Translations under genes and position numbers: made by a program
Notes under the pieces: model-generated
What the model was told of the DNA's origin: nothing
The model's input: the letters and a program-made list of their open reading frames with translations, nothing else
Databases searched by the model: none
Shown here: piece by piece, positions 1-7,465 of the stretch
Numbering within the stretch: position 1 is the first letter of the stretch
How the letters are laid out: each line of letters starts with the position of its first letter
DNA from: Streptomyces aculeolatus
Lineage (GTDB): Bacteria; Actinomycetota; Actinomycetes; Streptomycetales; Streptomycetaceae
Direction of reading: 5' to 3'
Assembly (NCBI RefSeq): GCF_020400605.1
Contig: NZ_JAINRD010000005.1
Coordinates: forward strand, 310,001 to 374,000
DNA length: 64,000 bases

Positions 1-188
1 CCGACATGGCATGGGGCATGGCCGGTCGCGTGATCCTCTCCATGGTTAACCGGCGGCCGGCGCCCATCGTCGAGATCGGCAAGGTCCGCTCCACGTCGCC
101 CGACACCCACAAGAAGGAGATCGGGCTGTACGTCCTGACGGCCTACGCGCCCACCCGCGCCGCACGCGAGCGGAGGGCCGCCGCATGA
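1..188 (+). CDS. Hypothetical protein, 5' end possibly outside window
   Basis: The reading frame is open to the left edge, so the true start may lie upstream; the first ATG is at position 6 with no clear ribosome site. The visible 60 residues end in an Arg/Ala-rich tail. The stop overlaps the start of the next gene by 4 bases (ATGA), as is usual in this early operon. I do not recognise the family. Confidence 0.5.
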   Translation, partial: DMAWGMAGRVILSMVNRRPAPIVEIGKVRSTSPDTHKKEIGLYVLTAYAPTRAARERRAAA

Positions 189-466
189 CGACCACCCTCG
201 CCCTGCTCGCCGCCGGGGTCCTCCTCGCCGCCGCAGTCCACTGCATCCGCCGCGCCGCACACCACGTGCGCGCCCTGCAGCGCGAGTACCGCGACGCCAC
301 GGCGAAGACCGACTTCGACAACCACTGCGACGAACTGCTCGCCATCGTCCACGACACCCAGCCCGGCCGCAACGAGAACGCGCGGCGGCTGCTGGAGGAG
401 ATGTGGCGGCAGCCCGCCGCCACCCAGCGCAACACCGGACCCCGCCCTCGGAAGGAGCAGCAGTGA
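185..466 (+). CDS. Small membrane-anchored hypothetical protein
   Basis: 93 residues. An N-terminal hydrophobic stretch (about residues 4-18, rich in Leu and Ala) looks like a membrane anchor, followed by a charged, probably helical region. ATGA overlap with the gene before and GTGA overlap with the gene after indicate translational coupling. Function unknown. Confidence 0.65.
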   Translation: MTTTLALLAAGVLLAAAVHCIRRAAHHVRALQREYRDATAKTDFDNHCDELLAIVHDTQPGRNENARRLLEEMWRQPAATQRNTGPRPRKEQQ

Positions 467-1326
467 GCACCCCCACGAAGCGCCGCGTCCGCCAGCCCGG
501 ACCCATGCCCGACCACGGAACCCCCAGCCGCTACCACCGCGGATGCCGCTGCGACTCCTGCACCCGAGCCAAGAGCGCCGACGTCGAACGCTGGAACTAC
601 CTCCGCGCCACCGGCCGCCCCGGGCGCGTCCCCATCGAACCCGCCCGCCGGCACCTCCAGCGCCTCCAAGCCGCCGGCATGCCCAACAAGGACATCATGC
701 GCGCCGCACGCATCACCGCCGAGATGCTGTGCCGCATCGCCCGCGGCGAAGGGCGGATCCTCCACAGCACACAGGCCCGCCTCCTCGCAGTCCCGCCCCC
801 AGCGCAGCCCGGCCGCACCTCACGCACCCTCGACGGCACCGGCACCCGCCGCAGGCTGCAAGCCCTCATCGCCATCGGCTTCACCCGCGCCGTCATCGCC
901 CAGCACATCCCCGAGGGCATGACGAAGGAGTACATCGGCTACCTGCTGCGCACCGACGGGCCCGTGACCACATGGAACGCCGGCCGCATCAACCGGGCGT
1001 ACCAAGAACTCGCCGACCGGCGGCCCGAGGACCACGGCGTGGCCCGCCACCACGCACGCGCCGCCCGCGCCCAGGCCCAACGCCAAGGCTGGGCGCCCCC
1101 CATCTGCTGGGACGACGACACGATCGACGACCCCGCAGCGCAGGCCAACTACGGCGAGGACACCCCGAAGTTCGTCGCCCTCGCGGAGAACGCCCTCGAA
1201 CTCGAAGCCCAGGGCTACACCCGCGGCCAGGCCGCCGAGCGCCTCGGCGAGACCAAGCAGAACGTCCAGGCTGCCATCAGCCGGTGGCGCCGGCGGGTCC
1301 AGAGCGATATGGAGACCGCGGCATGA
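463..1326 (+). CDS. Helix-turn-helix DNA-binding protein of actinophage type
   Basis: 287 residues from a GTG preceded by GAAGGAG; the frame is open further upstream but this start has the ribosome site and overlaps the previous stop. Near the N terminus is a Cys/His cluster (HGTPSRYHRGCRCDSC) followed by Arg-rich sequence, a pattern seen in actinophage and WhiB-associated proteins. The C-terminal part (GQAAERLGETKQNVQAAISR) looks like a helix-turn-helix. It lies directly upstream of and overlaps the WhiB-like gene, so a role in early phage transcription is likely but inferred. Confidence 0.7.
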   Translation: MSTPTKRRVRQPGPMPDHGTPSRYHRGCRCDSCTRAKSADVERWNYLRATGRPGRVPIEPARRHLQRLQAAGMPNKDIMRAARITAEMLCRIARGEGRILHSTQARLLAVPPPAQPGRTSRTLDGTGTRRRLQALIAIGFTRAVIAQHIPEGMTKEYIGYLLRTDGPVTTWNAGRINRAYQELADRRPEDHGVARHHARAARAQAQRQGWAPPICWDDDTIDDPAAQANYGEDTPKFVALAENALELEAQGYTRGQAAERLGETKQNVQAAISRWRRRVQSDMETAA

Positions 1327-1739
1327 GCGCCCCCGACTGGCGCACGGCCGCCGCCTGCCGCGACGAGCCCACCGACCTCCACTTCCCAGTCGGCGACCGC
1401 GGCCAGATCGAGCTGGCGAAGGACGTCTGCCGACGCTGCCCGTCGCGTCAGCAGTGCCTGGCGTTCGCACTGAAGATCGGCGCCAGCGACGGCATCTGGG
1501 GCGGCCTCGACGAAAGGGAACGCGCCAACCTTGCACGACGCATCGCACGACGGTCCGGGACAGAGCAGCAGCGGCGGCATGGCGGCGGGCGGCCGAAGTC
1601 GGACTGCGGCACCTACGCCGCGTACCGCCGGCACCTCGACCGCGGCGAGCCCGTCGACGACGCCTGCGCCGAGGCACACGAGGCGGACAAGGCGCGGCGG
1701 CGCAAGGCGAAGTGGACGACGCCGGCAGGTGCGGCGTGA
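1323..1739 (+). CDS. WhiB-like [4Fe-4S] transcription factor
   Basis: 138 residues. Four cysteines at about 12, 36, 39 and 45 (ACRDEP; VCRRCPSRQQC) and the GIWGG turn at about 57-61 are the Wbl signature: an iron-sulfur cluster site followed by a turn and basic DNA-contacting residues. After the usual Wbl body comes an unusual tail (GRPKSDCGTYAAYRRH...) resembling the Cys/His element of the neighbouring gene. In mycobacteriophage TM4 a phage WhiB interferes with host WhiB2 and septation; a similar host-control or superinfection role is plausible here. Starts at ATG overlapping the previous stop. Confidence 0.9.
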   Translation: MSAPDWRTAAACRDEPTDLHFPVGDRGQIELAKDVCRRCPSRQQCLAFALKIGASDGIWGGLDERERANLARRIARRSGTEQQRRHGGGRPKSDCGTYAAYRRHLDRGEPVDDACAEAHEADKARRRKAKWTTPAGAA

Positions 1740-1741
1740 GG

Positions 1742-1975
1742 CTACTTCTCCAGCGACTCGAGGCGTGCTCGGTCCTCGAGGGCCTGCCGGTAGAACTCCG
1801 GCGACACGATCACGGCTGCTTCCTTGCCGCGGTTGATGAGGATCGTCGGTTCGCCGGCGAAGCGGGCGCGCGCGATCACCTCTCCGAGGACGTTGCGGGC
1901 CTCGGCGATCTTCGCTCGGTGCTCAGTGGGGGTCGCGCTCATAGGCAAAGCGTAGCTGACGGCTTGGATGGACAT
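1742..1975 (-). CDS. Phd/YefM-family antitoxin, no partner toxin adjacent
   Basis: 77 residues. The N-terminal half (AKIAEARNVLGEVIARA, then GEPTILINRGKEAAVIVSPEFYRQ) matches the Phd/YefM fold, which binds operator DNA and neutralises RelE/Doc-type toxins through a flexible C terminus. The ATG at 1975 is chosen over the inner ATG at 1942 because a GGAGG lies 6 bases upstream. No toxin gene is adjacent: it ends 2 bases from the convergent WhiB gene. It may be an anti-toxin or anti-addiction gene, or simply a repressor of the promoter region behind it. Confidence 0.8.
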   Translation of the reverse strand: MSIQAVSYALPMSATPTEHRAKIAEARNVLGEVIARARFAGEPTILINRGKEAAVIVSPEFYRQALEDRARLESLEK

Positions 1976-1995
1976 CTTAGCCTCCGTAGCGTTCT

Positions 1996-2010
1996 TAGCT
2001 ATAATAGCTA
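1996..2010. promoter_or_regulatory. Perfect 15-bp palindrome overlapping divergent promoters
   Basis: TAGCTAT-A-ATAGCTA is a perfect inverted repeat in an AT-rich island, rare in this GC-rich DNA. It contains TATAAT on the plus strand (2000-2005, towards the replication gene) and TATTAT on the minus strand (towards the antitoxin gene), so it probably holds both -10 boxes. Phd/YefM proteins bind short palindromes over their own promoters, so this is the expected autoregulatory operator. Confidence 0.65.
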
Positions 2011-2097
2011 CGCCGGGAGTGAGATCACCATCCCGCCCTAAGGGCTTTGGTTCCGCGCTCAGACCCCCGTCAGCACCACCATCGAAAGAAGACGCCA

Positions 2098-3009
2098 GTG
2101 ACCTTGGATGCCATGCACTGGGTGTGGAACCACTCCCAGACAAGGGGTAACGCCCGGCTCGCCATGCTGCACGTGGCGGACCAGGTGCGAACTCCGGCGT
2201 GCGAGGTACGGCTGAGCTACGCCGACTTCAGCGCCGCCCTTAACGCCTCCCGGTCGGTGGCGAGGGCGGCAGTGCGGGCGGCGGTCGACAGCGGCGAACT
2301 TCAAATCGTCGAGCAGGGCAAGGGCACCCGGTCGTCTCTGTACTGCCTTCCGAAGGCGGCCGGGTTCATCCGCCCCGCCACTCCTAGTGGGCCGGAATCA
2401 GGCCCACTAGACCCCTCCGAAGATCACGCTAGTGGGCCGGAATCAGGCCCACTAAGCGTTGCTAGTGGGCCGGAATTGAGCCCACTAGAGGGATCTTCGG
2501 ATTCGCCTAGTGGGCCGGAATCAGGCCCTCTGGAGGCCGCTAGTGGGCCGGAATCAGGCCCACATCTCCCACATACACCCAGCAAGCAAGAGAGGGAGCC
2601 AGAGCGCCCGGTCTTCGACGACTACGGCATCCCCGAGTGGGCGCGCCCACTCATCGACGGCCTCAGCAACCGGGGCGTGATCGTCCGCTGGCCCTTCCGC
2701 GCCAACCAGTGGTTCCCCGTCCACTCACTGATCTTGAAGTCCGGCATCCCCGCCATGGTCGACCACGCCGCAAAGGTCGCCGCCCGGACCAACGTCGAGT
2801 CCGCCAAGTACTTCATGCAGGGCTGGGCGGAACTACCGCCCCTCCCGCGGCGGCCCTCGCCTTCGGCCCGCGACTCGCCGCGGCCCACCCGACCCCCGTG
2901 CGGCGGCTGCGACCCGGACACCCGCCTCGTCGAGATCGAACACGACGGGCTGCCCTCCCTCGCACCCTGCCCCGACTGCCACCCCAAAGCTGAAGGAAGC
3001 CGCCCGTGA
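2098..3009 (+). CDS. Phage replication initiator (lambda O-like) with iterons in its coding sequence
   Basis: 303 residues from GTG 2098 (an in-frame start also exists at 2047). The N-terminal about 85 residues look like a winged helix (LSYADFSAALNASRSVARAAV...GELQIVEQGKGTRSSLY). The middle is a low-complexity stretch repeating SGPESGPL about five times, encoded by dyad repeats. The C terminus ends with a Cys-rich zinc-ribbon-like region (CGGCDPD...APCPDCHP). It is followed, with a 4-base overlap, by a DnaB-type helicase. An initiator with an origin inside its gene next to a helicase gene is the lambda O-P arrangement; the assignment rests on that architecture, not on close sequence recognition. 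Confidence 0.7.
   Translation: MTLDAMHWVWNHSQTRGNARLAMLHVADQVRTPACEVRLSYADFSAALNASRSVARAAVRAAVDSGELQIVEQGKGTRSSLYCLPKAAGFIRPATPSGPESGPLDPSEDHASGPESGPLSVASGPELSPLEGSSDSPSGPESGPLEAASGPESGPHLPHTPSKQEREPERPVFDDYGIPEWARPLIDGLSNRGVIVRWPFRANQWFPVHSLILKSGIPAMVDHAAKVAARTNVESAKYFMQGWAELPPLPRRPSPSARDSPRPTRPPCGGCDPDTRLVEIEHDGLPSLAPCPDCHPKAEGSRP
2384..2566 (+). repeat. Five dyad iterons, candidate replication origin
   Basis: Five 27-bp units start at 2384, 2429, 2462, 2507 and 2540. Each begins CTAGTGGGCC, has a 7-base spacer (GGAATCA, or GGAATTG in unit 3) and ends in the inverted arm GGCCCACTAG, perfect in unit 1 and slightly decayed in the others. Start-to-start distances alternate 45, 33, 45, 33. A 9-bp inverted repeat (CCGAAGATC at 2417-2425, GATCTTCGG at 2492-2500) brackets units 2 and 3. 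All spacings keep the reading frame. Confidence 0.75.
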
Positions 3010-4409
3010 ACGACCACGACCAGCCGCCGCCAGACGACACCATCGCCGCACCGCCACCCCACGACCTCGGCGCCGAACAGTCCGTCCTCGGTGGCATGCT
3101 CCTGTCCCCGGACGCCGCCGTAGACGCCGAATCCGTCCTCGGCGACGGCCACGCCTTCTACCGCCCCGCCCACGAAACGATCTACCACGCGATCCTCGCC
3201 GTCCACGGCAAGCCCGGCGTCCGCGCCGACCCCATCACCGTCACCGACCGGCTCCGCCGCACCGGCGACCTTGAGCGCGTAGGCGGCGCGACCTACCTCC
3301 ACACGCTCGTCCACAACACCCCCACCGCCGGGAACGCCGGCTTCTACGCCGAGATCGTCGCGAAGCTCGCCACCCTCCGGGACCTCATCGAGATCACCAC
3401 CAGGGCCCTGCAGCGCGCCTGCGAAGCCGACGCCGACCCCGGCGACATCCTCGACGAACTCTCCACCGCCACCAGCAAGCTCATCGCTGACTCGGCAGGC
3501 AGCGAAACCGAAGAAGACCTCTCCGTCGCCGGAAACTGGGAACCGTTCGTCGACGAACTCGCCGCCGGCCGCGACCCCGACGCCCTCGACTCCCCGTGGG
3601 TCGACCTGAACGCCGCCGTGCAGTTCAAGCCCAAGGAGCTGACCGTCGTCGGCGCCGCCACCGGAGGCGGCAAGTCCCTCCTCGGCATGAACCTCGCCGC
3701 GCACATTGCCTTGCGTCGCGGCCTGCCCGTCCTCGTCGCCTCCATGGAGATGAGCCGCAAGGAACTCCTCGCCCGCCTCACCGCCGCCGAAGCCGGCGTC
3801 GAACTCAACCACCTGGTCCACCGCAAGCTCACCGACCGCGACTGGCACTCCATCGCCAAGGTCACCGACCGCATGGTCAAGGCCGACAACTTCATCCTCG
3901 ACGACTCTCCCGCCCTCACCGTGCCGAAGATCCGCGCCCGCGTCCGGTGGATGGCCGCCAACGGGACGCCGCCCGCCATGGTCGTCGTCGACTACATGCA
4001 GTTGATCACCCCCGAGCACACCCCGCGCAGCGACGCCTCCCGCGCCCAGGAGGTCGCCAAGATCTCCCGCGGGCTGAAGCTCCTCGCCGCCGAGGCCGGG
4101 ATCCCCGTCGTCGCCCTGGCCCAGTTCAACCGCGGCCACGTCGGGCGCACGCCGCTCGTCACCGACTTCAAGGACTCCAGCCAGATCGAGCAGGACGCAT
4201 CCGTGATCATCCTGCTCCACCGCGAACTCGCCGCTGACGGCACCGACACCGGGCCCCGCGCCGGCGAAGTCGACCTGATCGTAGGCAAGAACCGCAACGG
4301 CCAGCAGGGCGTGACGATCACCCTCCAGTTCCAGGGCCGGTACGGGCGCCTGCGCTCCCACCAGAAGACCGAATGGACCCCCACCGGATCGATCGAAGGA
4401 GCGGCGTGA
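3006..4409 (+). CDS. Replicative DNA helicase, DnaB type
   Basis: 467 residues, about the normal DnaB length. The N-terminal DnaB domain begins at LGAEQSVLGGMLL; the RecA-like motor has Walker A GAATGGGKS at about 216-224, SMEMS, Walker B VVVDYMQLI and ALAQFNRG. This ring helicase unwinds DNA ahead of the host replisome. GTG start overlaps the stop of the initiator gene, so loader/initiator and helicase are co-translated. The family is certain; that it serves phage rather than plasmid-type replication is inferred from its position. Confidence 0.95.
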   Translation: MNDHDQPPPDDTIAAPPPHDLGAEQSVLGGMLLSPDAAVDAESVLGDGHAFYRPAHETIYHAILAVHGKPGVRADPITVTDRLRRTGDLERVGGATYLHTLVHNTPTAGNAGFYAEIVAKLATLRDLIEITTRALQRACEADADPGDILDELSTATSKLIADSAGSETEEDLSVAGNWEPFVDELAAGRDPDALDSPWVDLNAAVQFKPKELTVVGAATGGGKSLLGMNLAAHIALRRGLPVLVASMEMSRKELLARLTAAEAGVELNHLVHRKLTDRDWHSIAKVTDRMVKADNFILDDSPALTVPKIRARVRWMAANGTPPAMVVVDYMQLITPEHTPRSDASRAQEVAKISRGLKLLAAEAGIPVVALAQFNRGHVGRTPLVTDFKDSSQIEQDASVIILLHRELAADGTDTGPRAGEVDLIVGKNRNGQQGVTITLQFQGRYGRLRSHQKTEWTPTGSIEGAA

Positions 4410-5152
4410 TGACCCTCCAAGAGGACTTCGACGGCCGCGACATATTCGAGGCCCTGATCGACGACCTGGAGACCTCCCGGGCGCGGAGAGACCGGACAGC
4501 CGGACAACTCGATGGAGACATGACCACCGAGGCACTGCCGACTGCGTACCGCGGCACCATCTTCCGGTCCGCCCTTGAGGCGTCCTGGGCGGCCACCCTC
4601 GACTCCCTCGGCATCACCTGGGAGTACGAGCCGAGGAAGGTGACCCTGCCATCCGGCGCGGGCTACGTGCCCGACTTCCACCTGCCCGAGATCGGCACCT
4701 GGGTCGAAGTGAAGGGCACCGGCGTCCCGCGCATCGAGAAGGCCATTGAGTACGGGCAAGCCCTCGCCTGCCACTGCCCCCGCATCCGCGGCATCCAGCA
4801 CTGCAGGTGCCGCTGGCCTGGCGGCGAACTCGTGCTGATCGGCCATCCGCCTCGCCCGATGCACCCCTGGGGCGACGAGTCCTACGACCATTTGCACCCC
4901 TACGCGAAGCTCCGACTGGCATGGAGGCACGGCGGCTTCCTCAGGTGGGAGTCCACTCGCGGCCGGCGTACCTGGCTGGCGAGGTGCCTGGACTGCCGCC
5001 TCGTTACGTGGTTCGACTCTGCGCGCTGCCGGGCCTGCCGCGGCCCTCTCGCCGGCGCCCGCGGCCTTCTATCCGGCGACGGCGAGGTCGAGTTCATCCG
5101 CATCAGCGGCTCCGCACTCAGCCATGCCGAGCCCGATAGCGAAACCACATGA
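4409..5152 (+). CDS. PD-(D/E)XK nuclease with C-terminal zinc ribbon
   Basis: 247 residues. Residues about 45-105 show a restriction-like nuclease core: an early Glu in FRSALEASWA, then VPDFHLPE and WVEVKGTG, i.e. E-PDF-ExK. The C terminus has CLDCR...CRACRG, a four-cysteine zinc ribbon. Such phage nucleases act in recombination, Holliday junction processing or host DNA breakdown. The ATG overlaps the helicase stop (TGATG). Confidence 0.8.
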   Translation: MTLQEDFDGRDIFEALIDDLETSRARRDRTAGQLDGDMTTEALPTAYRGTIFRSALEASWAATLDSLGITWEYEPRKVTLPSGAGYVPDFHLPEIGTWVEVKGTGVPRIEKAIEYGQALACHCPRIRGIQHCRCRWPGGELVLIGHPPRPMHPWGDESYDHLHPYAKLRLAWRHGGFLRWESTRGRRTWLARCLDCRLVTWFDSARCRACRGPLAGARGLLSGDGEVEFIRISGSALSHAEPDSETT

Positions 5153-5196
5153 CCCCCGCCCGACCCGAGATCACCTAACCGAAGGAGCACCCCGCC

Positions 5197-5667
5197 ATGC
5201 CGAACCACCCCTCGATCATCGCCCGCCCCCGCGGCGCGAGCGGCTTCGAAGGCCGCTACGTCCACAACGGCGGCCACCCCGCGTTCCGCGTGCCTCTGCT
5301 GCACGCCCTGTACGCCGGGCCGTTCGCCGGCGACCTCGACGCGATGGGCCGCTTCCTGATCGACGAGCACCCCGCCGGCTGGTCGCAGCTCGGACCGGAC
5401 CCGGCGGTCGACACCGGGTGGATCAACCCGATGCCGCCGGTCGGCGACCGCAACTTCCGCTGCTACTGCCACGGCGACCGGGCCGAGACCCCGCTGACGC
5501 TCACCGACGAGACGGAGGACGTTGTGTGGCTGCACGACTGGGTGTTCGTGCTGCGGCCGGCGGGCGTGGACATCTGGCAGTCCTTCGACGGCGTGTGGCT
5601 GCGGCACGGCGTGCGGGGGTGGAAGCCGAAGGCGCGGCCGGCGGCCGACCAGGGCGAGACCGCGTGA
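5197..5667 (+). CDS. Hypothetical phage protein
   Basis: 156 residues, preceded by GAAGGAG. Contains aromatic-rich stretches (FDGVWLRHGVRGW) and CYCHGDR but no family I recognise. Lies 44 bases after the nuclease gene and overlaps the next start by 4 bases. Confidence 0.7.
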   Translation: MPNHPSIIARPRGASGFEGRYVHNGGHPAFRVPLLHALYAGPFAGDLDAMGRFLIDEHPAGWSQLGPDPAVDTGWINPMPPVGDRNFRCYCHGDRAETPLTLTDETEDVVWLHDWVFVLRPAGVDIWQSFDGVWLRHGVRGWKPKARPAADQGETA

Positions 5668-6050
5668 GTACCCACCCGAATCCGCTGCTGCTGGACTCCC
5701 TGCAGCTCACCGTCCCGCTCCTCCAGCAGAAGCTCCGCGGCCTGCCTGAGGACACGATGCGGCAGCTCCTCGACAGGGCCCTCGCTTCCCGCGGGCTGGA
5801 CTACGCCGACGACTTGATGTTCGGAGGCGGCCGGTGCGGCGAGTCGTTCGCGGCGTTCGCCGAGGTGCTGGCGGTGATGTCTCTGACCGCGTGGGGCGGC
5901 GTGACGTTCGCCGGCGTCCACTGGTGCACCACACCGGGCTGTCCGCGGGTCGACGCCGGGCACGAGCAGCCGTACCCGTGGTCGCCGCCTCCGAAGCCGG
6001 CCCCCCGGCCGGTCGCCGACATGCCCCTGCCCGCTGGGGAGGTGTCGTGA
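5664..6050 (+). CDS. Hypothetical phage protein
   Basis: 128 residues from GTG. The first half is helical (LLDSLQLTVPLLQQKLRGLPED); a later CTTPGCPRVDAGH could bind a metal; the C terminus is Pro-rich. Coupled to both neighbours by 4-base overlaps. Function unknown. Confidence 0.7.
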   Translation: MSTHPNPLLLDSLQLTVPLLQQKLRGLPEDTMRQLLDRALASRGLDYADDLMFGGGRCGESFAAFAEVLAVMSLTAWGGVTFAGVHWCTTPGCPRVDAGHEQPYPWSPPPKPAPRPVADMPLPAGEVS

Positions 6051-6769
6051 TCCCCACCCGCCCGTCCGCGTGGACCGTCGGCCACGGCTACAGCCTCGCC
6101 GACGTCGACCGGCTCGCCCGCACCTCGGTCGCCGCCGCGCGCGGTGCTGGTGTCGATGCCGCGACCCGCTACGGGCTTGCCTGGTCGGCGATCGCCGAAA
6201 CCATCGTCGGCGCTACCGAGCCGCCGGCCCGCGCCGAACTGGTGCAGGCCGGATGGAAAGCCATCCACGCCGAGTTGCGGGCCGTGCTCCACGCCCGCGG
6301 CTACCGCGACGGCCACGTGTACGAGGGCGCCGGGTCGTCGCCGCGGTACTGGCGCTACTGGTGGACGCCGGCCGACGAAGGCGCTGTCGACCGCGTCACG
6401 GATGCGATCGCCGTGCAGCAGGCCCTCGCCGTACTCACACCCACGCAGCTCGACGCTGTGGCGGCGCTCGCCGCGCACGACGACTACGCGGCGGCGGCCG
6501 AGGCCCTGGGCTGGCCGTACAAGCGGCTCGCGTCCCGGGTCGCGGAGGGGCGCCGGCGAATCGCCGCGGCCTGGTACGCACCCGACAGCCCGCCGGCGCG
6601 GCGCGGGCACGACAAGCGCCGCGGCACGCATGCGCCGCGTGAACGGTGCAGCGCCGGCCACCTGCTGGACGGCGACAACGTGCGCGTGCGGCGCCGTAGG
6701 GGCGGCAAGGCGGAGCGGATCTGCCGCTCCTGCGAGGCCGCCCGCTCCCAGGCTCGGGCCGCCGCATGA
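6047..6769 (+). CDS. Sigma-region-4-like HTH protein with small zinc motif
   Basis: 240 residues from GTG. Residues about 125-175 (LTPTQLDAVAALAAHDDY, then AAEALGWPYKRLASRVAEGR) look like a sigma-70 region 4 or LuxR-type helix-turn-helix. The C terminus carries CSAGHLL...ICRSCEA, a zinc-knuckle pattern frequent in actinophage DNA-binding proteins. Ends 6 bases before the tRNA gene. Probably a DNA-binding early regulator. Confidence 0.65.
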   Translation: MIPTRPSAWTVGHGYSLADVDRLARTSVAAARGAGVDAATRYGLAWSAIAETIVGATEPPARAELVQAGWKAIHAELRAVLHARGYRDGHVYEGAGSSPRYWRYWWTPADEGAVDRVTDAIAVQQALAVLTPTQLDAVAALAAHDDYAAAAEALGWPYKRLASRVAEGRRRIAAAWYAPDSPPARRGHDKRRGTHAPRERCSAGHLLDGDNVRVRRRRGGKAERICRSCEAARSQARAAA

Positions 6770-6775
6770 ACCCCG

Positions 6776-6850
6776 GCCCGGGTCGCGCAACCGGTAGACG
6801 CGCCCACCTTAAAAGTGGATCAAGTGCGGGTTCGAATCCCGCTCCGGGTG
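6776..6850 (+). tRNA. tRNA with UAA anticodon (Leu-like, short variable loop)
   Basis: Acceptor GCCCGGG (6776-6782) pairs with TCCGGGT (6843-6849) with G-U at both ends. D arm: 3-bp stem GCG/CGC with GGTAGA in the loop. Anticodon stem CCAC/GTGG (the outer pair is a C-A mismatch), loop CTTAAAA at 6808-6814, anticodon TAA at 6810-6812. T arm GCGGG-TTCGAAT-CCCGC. The discriminator is G and CCA is not encoded exactly (CCCA follows). The ends resemble tRNA-Leu(UAA), but the variable region is only about 6 bases instead of the long class II arm. It would read UUA codons, the codon served by bldA in Streptomyces. Confidence 0.85.
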
Positions 6851-6900
6851 CCCAACGTTCCCGCCACCGACCGCCGCTGCAACCGACAGGAGACCCGCTG

Positions 6901-7095
6901 ATGCCCGAGTCAAGCCCGCCCCCGACCCGCGTGATGTTCCGCGGTGGCCGCGTCGTGCACGCCGTCCGCCCGGGCGAAGGCGCCCGAACCGTGTGCGGCA
7001 GCCGCCTGCTGCCCGGCGAGGACCGGCCGCAGCCTGACGACGCGCCGATCACCTGCCCCCGGTGCTGCCGACTGACCTCCGAGGCTGCCCGCTGA
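6901..7095 (+). CDS. Small hypothetical protein with Cys pairs
   Basis: 64 residues; ATG preceded by AGGAG. Residues VCGSR...TCPRCCRL could form a zinc site. Small proteins beginning with a VHAV-type strand and ending CPRCC are common in Streptomyces phages. Function unknown. Confidence 0.65.
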   Translation: MPESSPPPTRVMFRGGRVVHAVRPGEGARTVCGSRLLPGEDRPQPDDAPITCPRCCRLTSEAAR

Positions 7096-7271
7096 TGCCC
7101 CGCCGCCCGCTGCCGCTAGGTGCGTGGCCGCCGCCCCGCCCCTGGTGGCGCCAGCCCACCGAAATCCTCTGGCTCCCCGTCCACGCCGCCGCCGAAGCTG
7201 TCAACACCTGGGAACGCCTCGGACTCCCCACCCCACACACCATCCGCAACCGACGAAAGGCCCGCCCATGA
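7095..7271 (+). CDS. Small hypothetical protein
   Basis: 58 residues, rich in Pro and Trp (LPLGAWPPPRPWW). ATG overlaps the previous stop and the stop overlaps the next ATG, so it sits in a coupled chain of small early genes. No family recognised. Confidence 0.6.
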   Translation: MPRRPLPLGAWPPPRPWWRQPTEILWLPVHAAAEAVNTWERLGLPTPHTIRNRRKARP

Positions 7272-7465
7272 CCACCCCGATCGACTGGTCGACCGTAGAG
7301 ATCACCGTCCGGCACATCGACCCGCCCCTCCCGCTGTGCGCCACCTGCCGGACCGTCCACGCCCCGTACCTGTCGTGCGAGGGCGCGGCGCTACAGCGGG
7401 GCCGGTGGGAGCCGCTGCTGCGCGCGGTGTCGGAGCAGTTCGCCACCCCGGGGGTCAGGCCGTGA
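7268..7465 (+). CDS. Small hypothetical protein with CATC motif
   Basis: 65 residues. Contains CATCRTVHAPYLSC, a possible metal site. Overlaps neighbours by 4 bases on both sides. Function unknown. Confidence 0.6.
   Translation: MTTPIDWSTVEITVRHIDPPLPLCATCRTVHAPYLSCEGAALQRGRWEPLLRAVSEQFATPGVRP

Noticed and set aside
2384-2566. Iteron cluster as a CRISPR array
   Set aside because: Units are dyads with short, non-unique spacers inside a coding frame, and no cas genes are present.
2622-4535. 637-codon minus-strand open frame opposite the helicase
   Set aside because: Low-complexity Gly/Val/Asp composition and no motif; the plus strand encodes an unmistakable DnaB.
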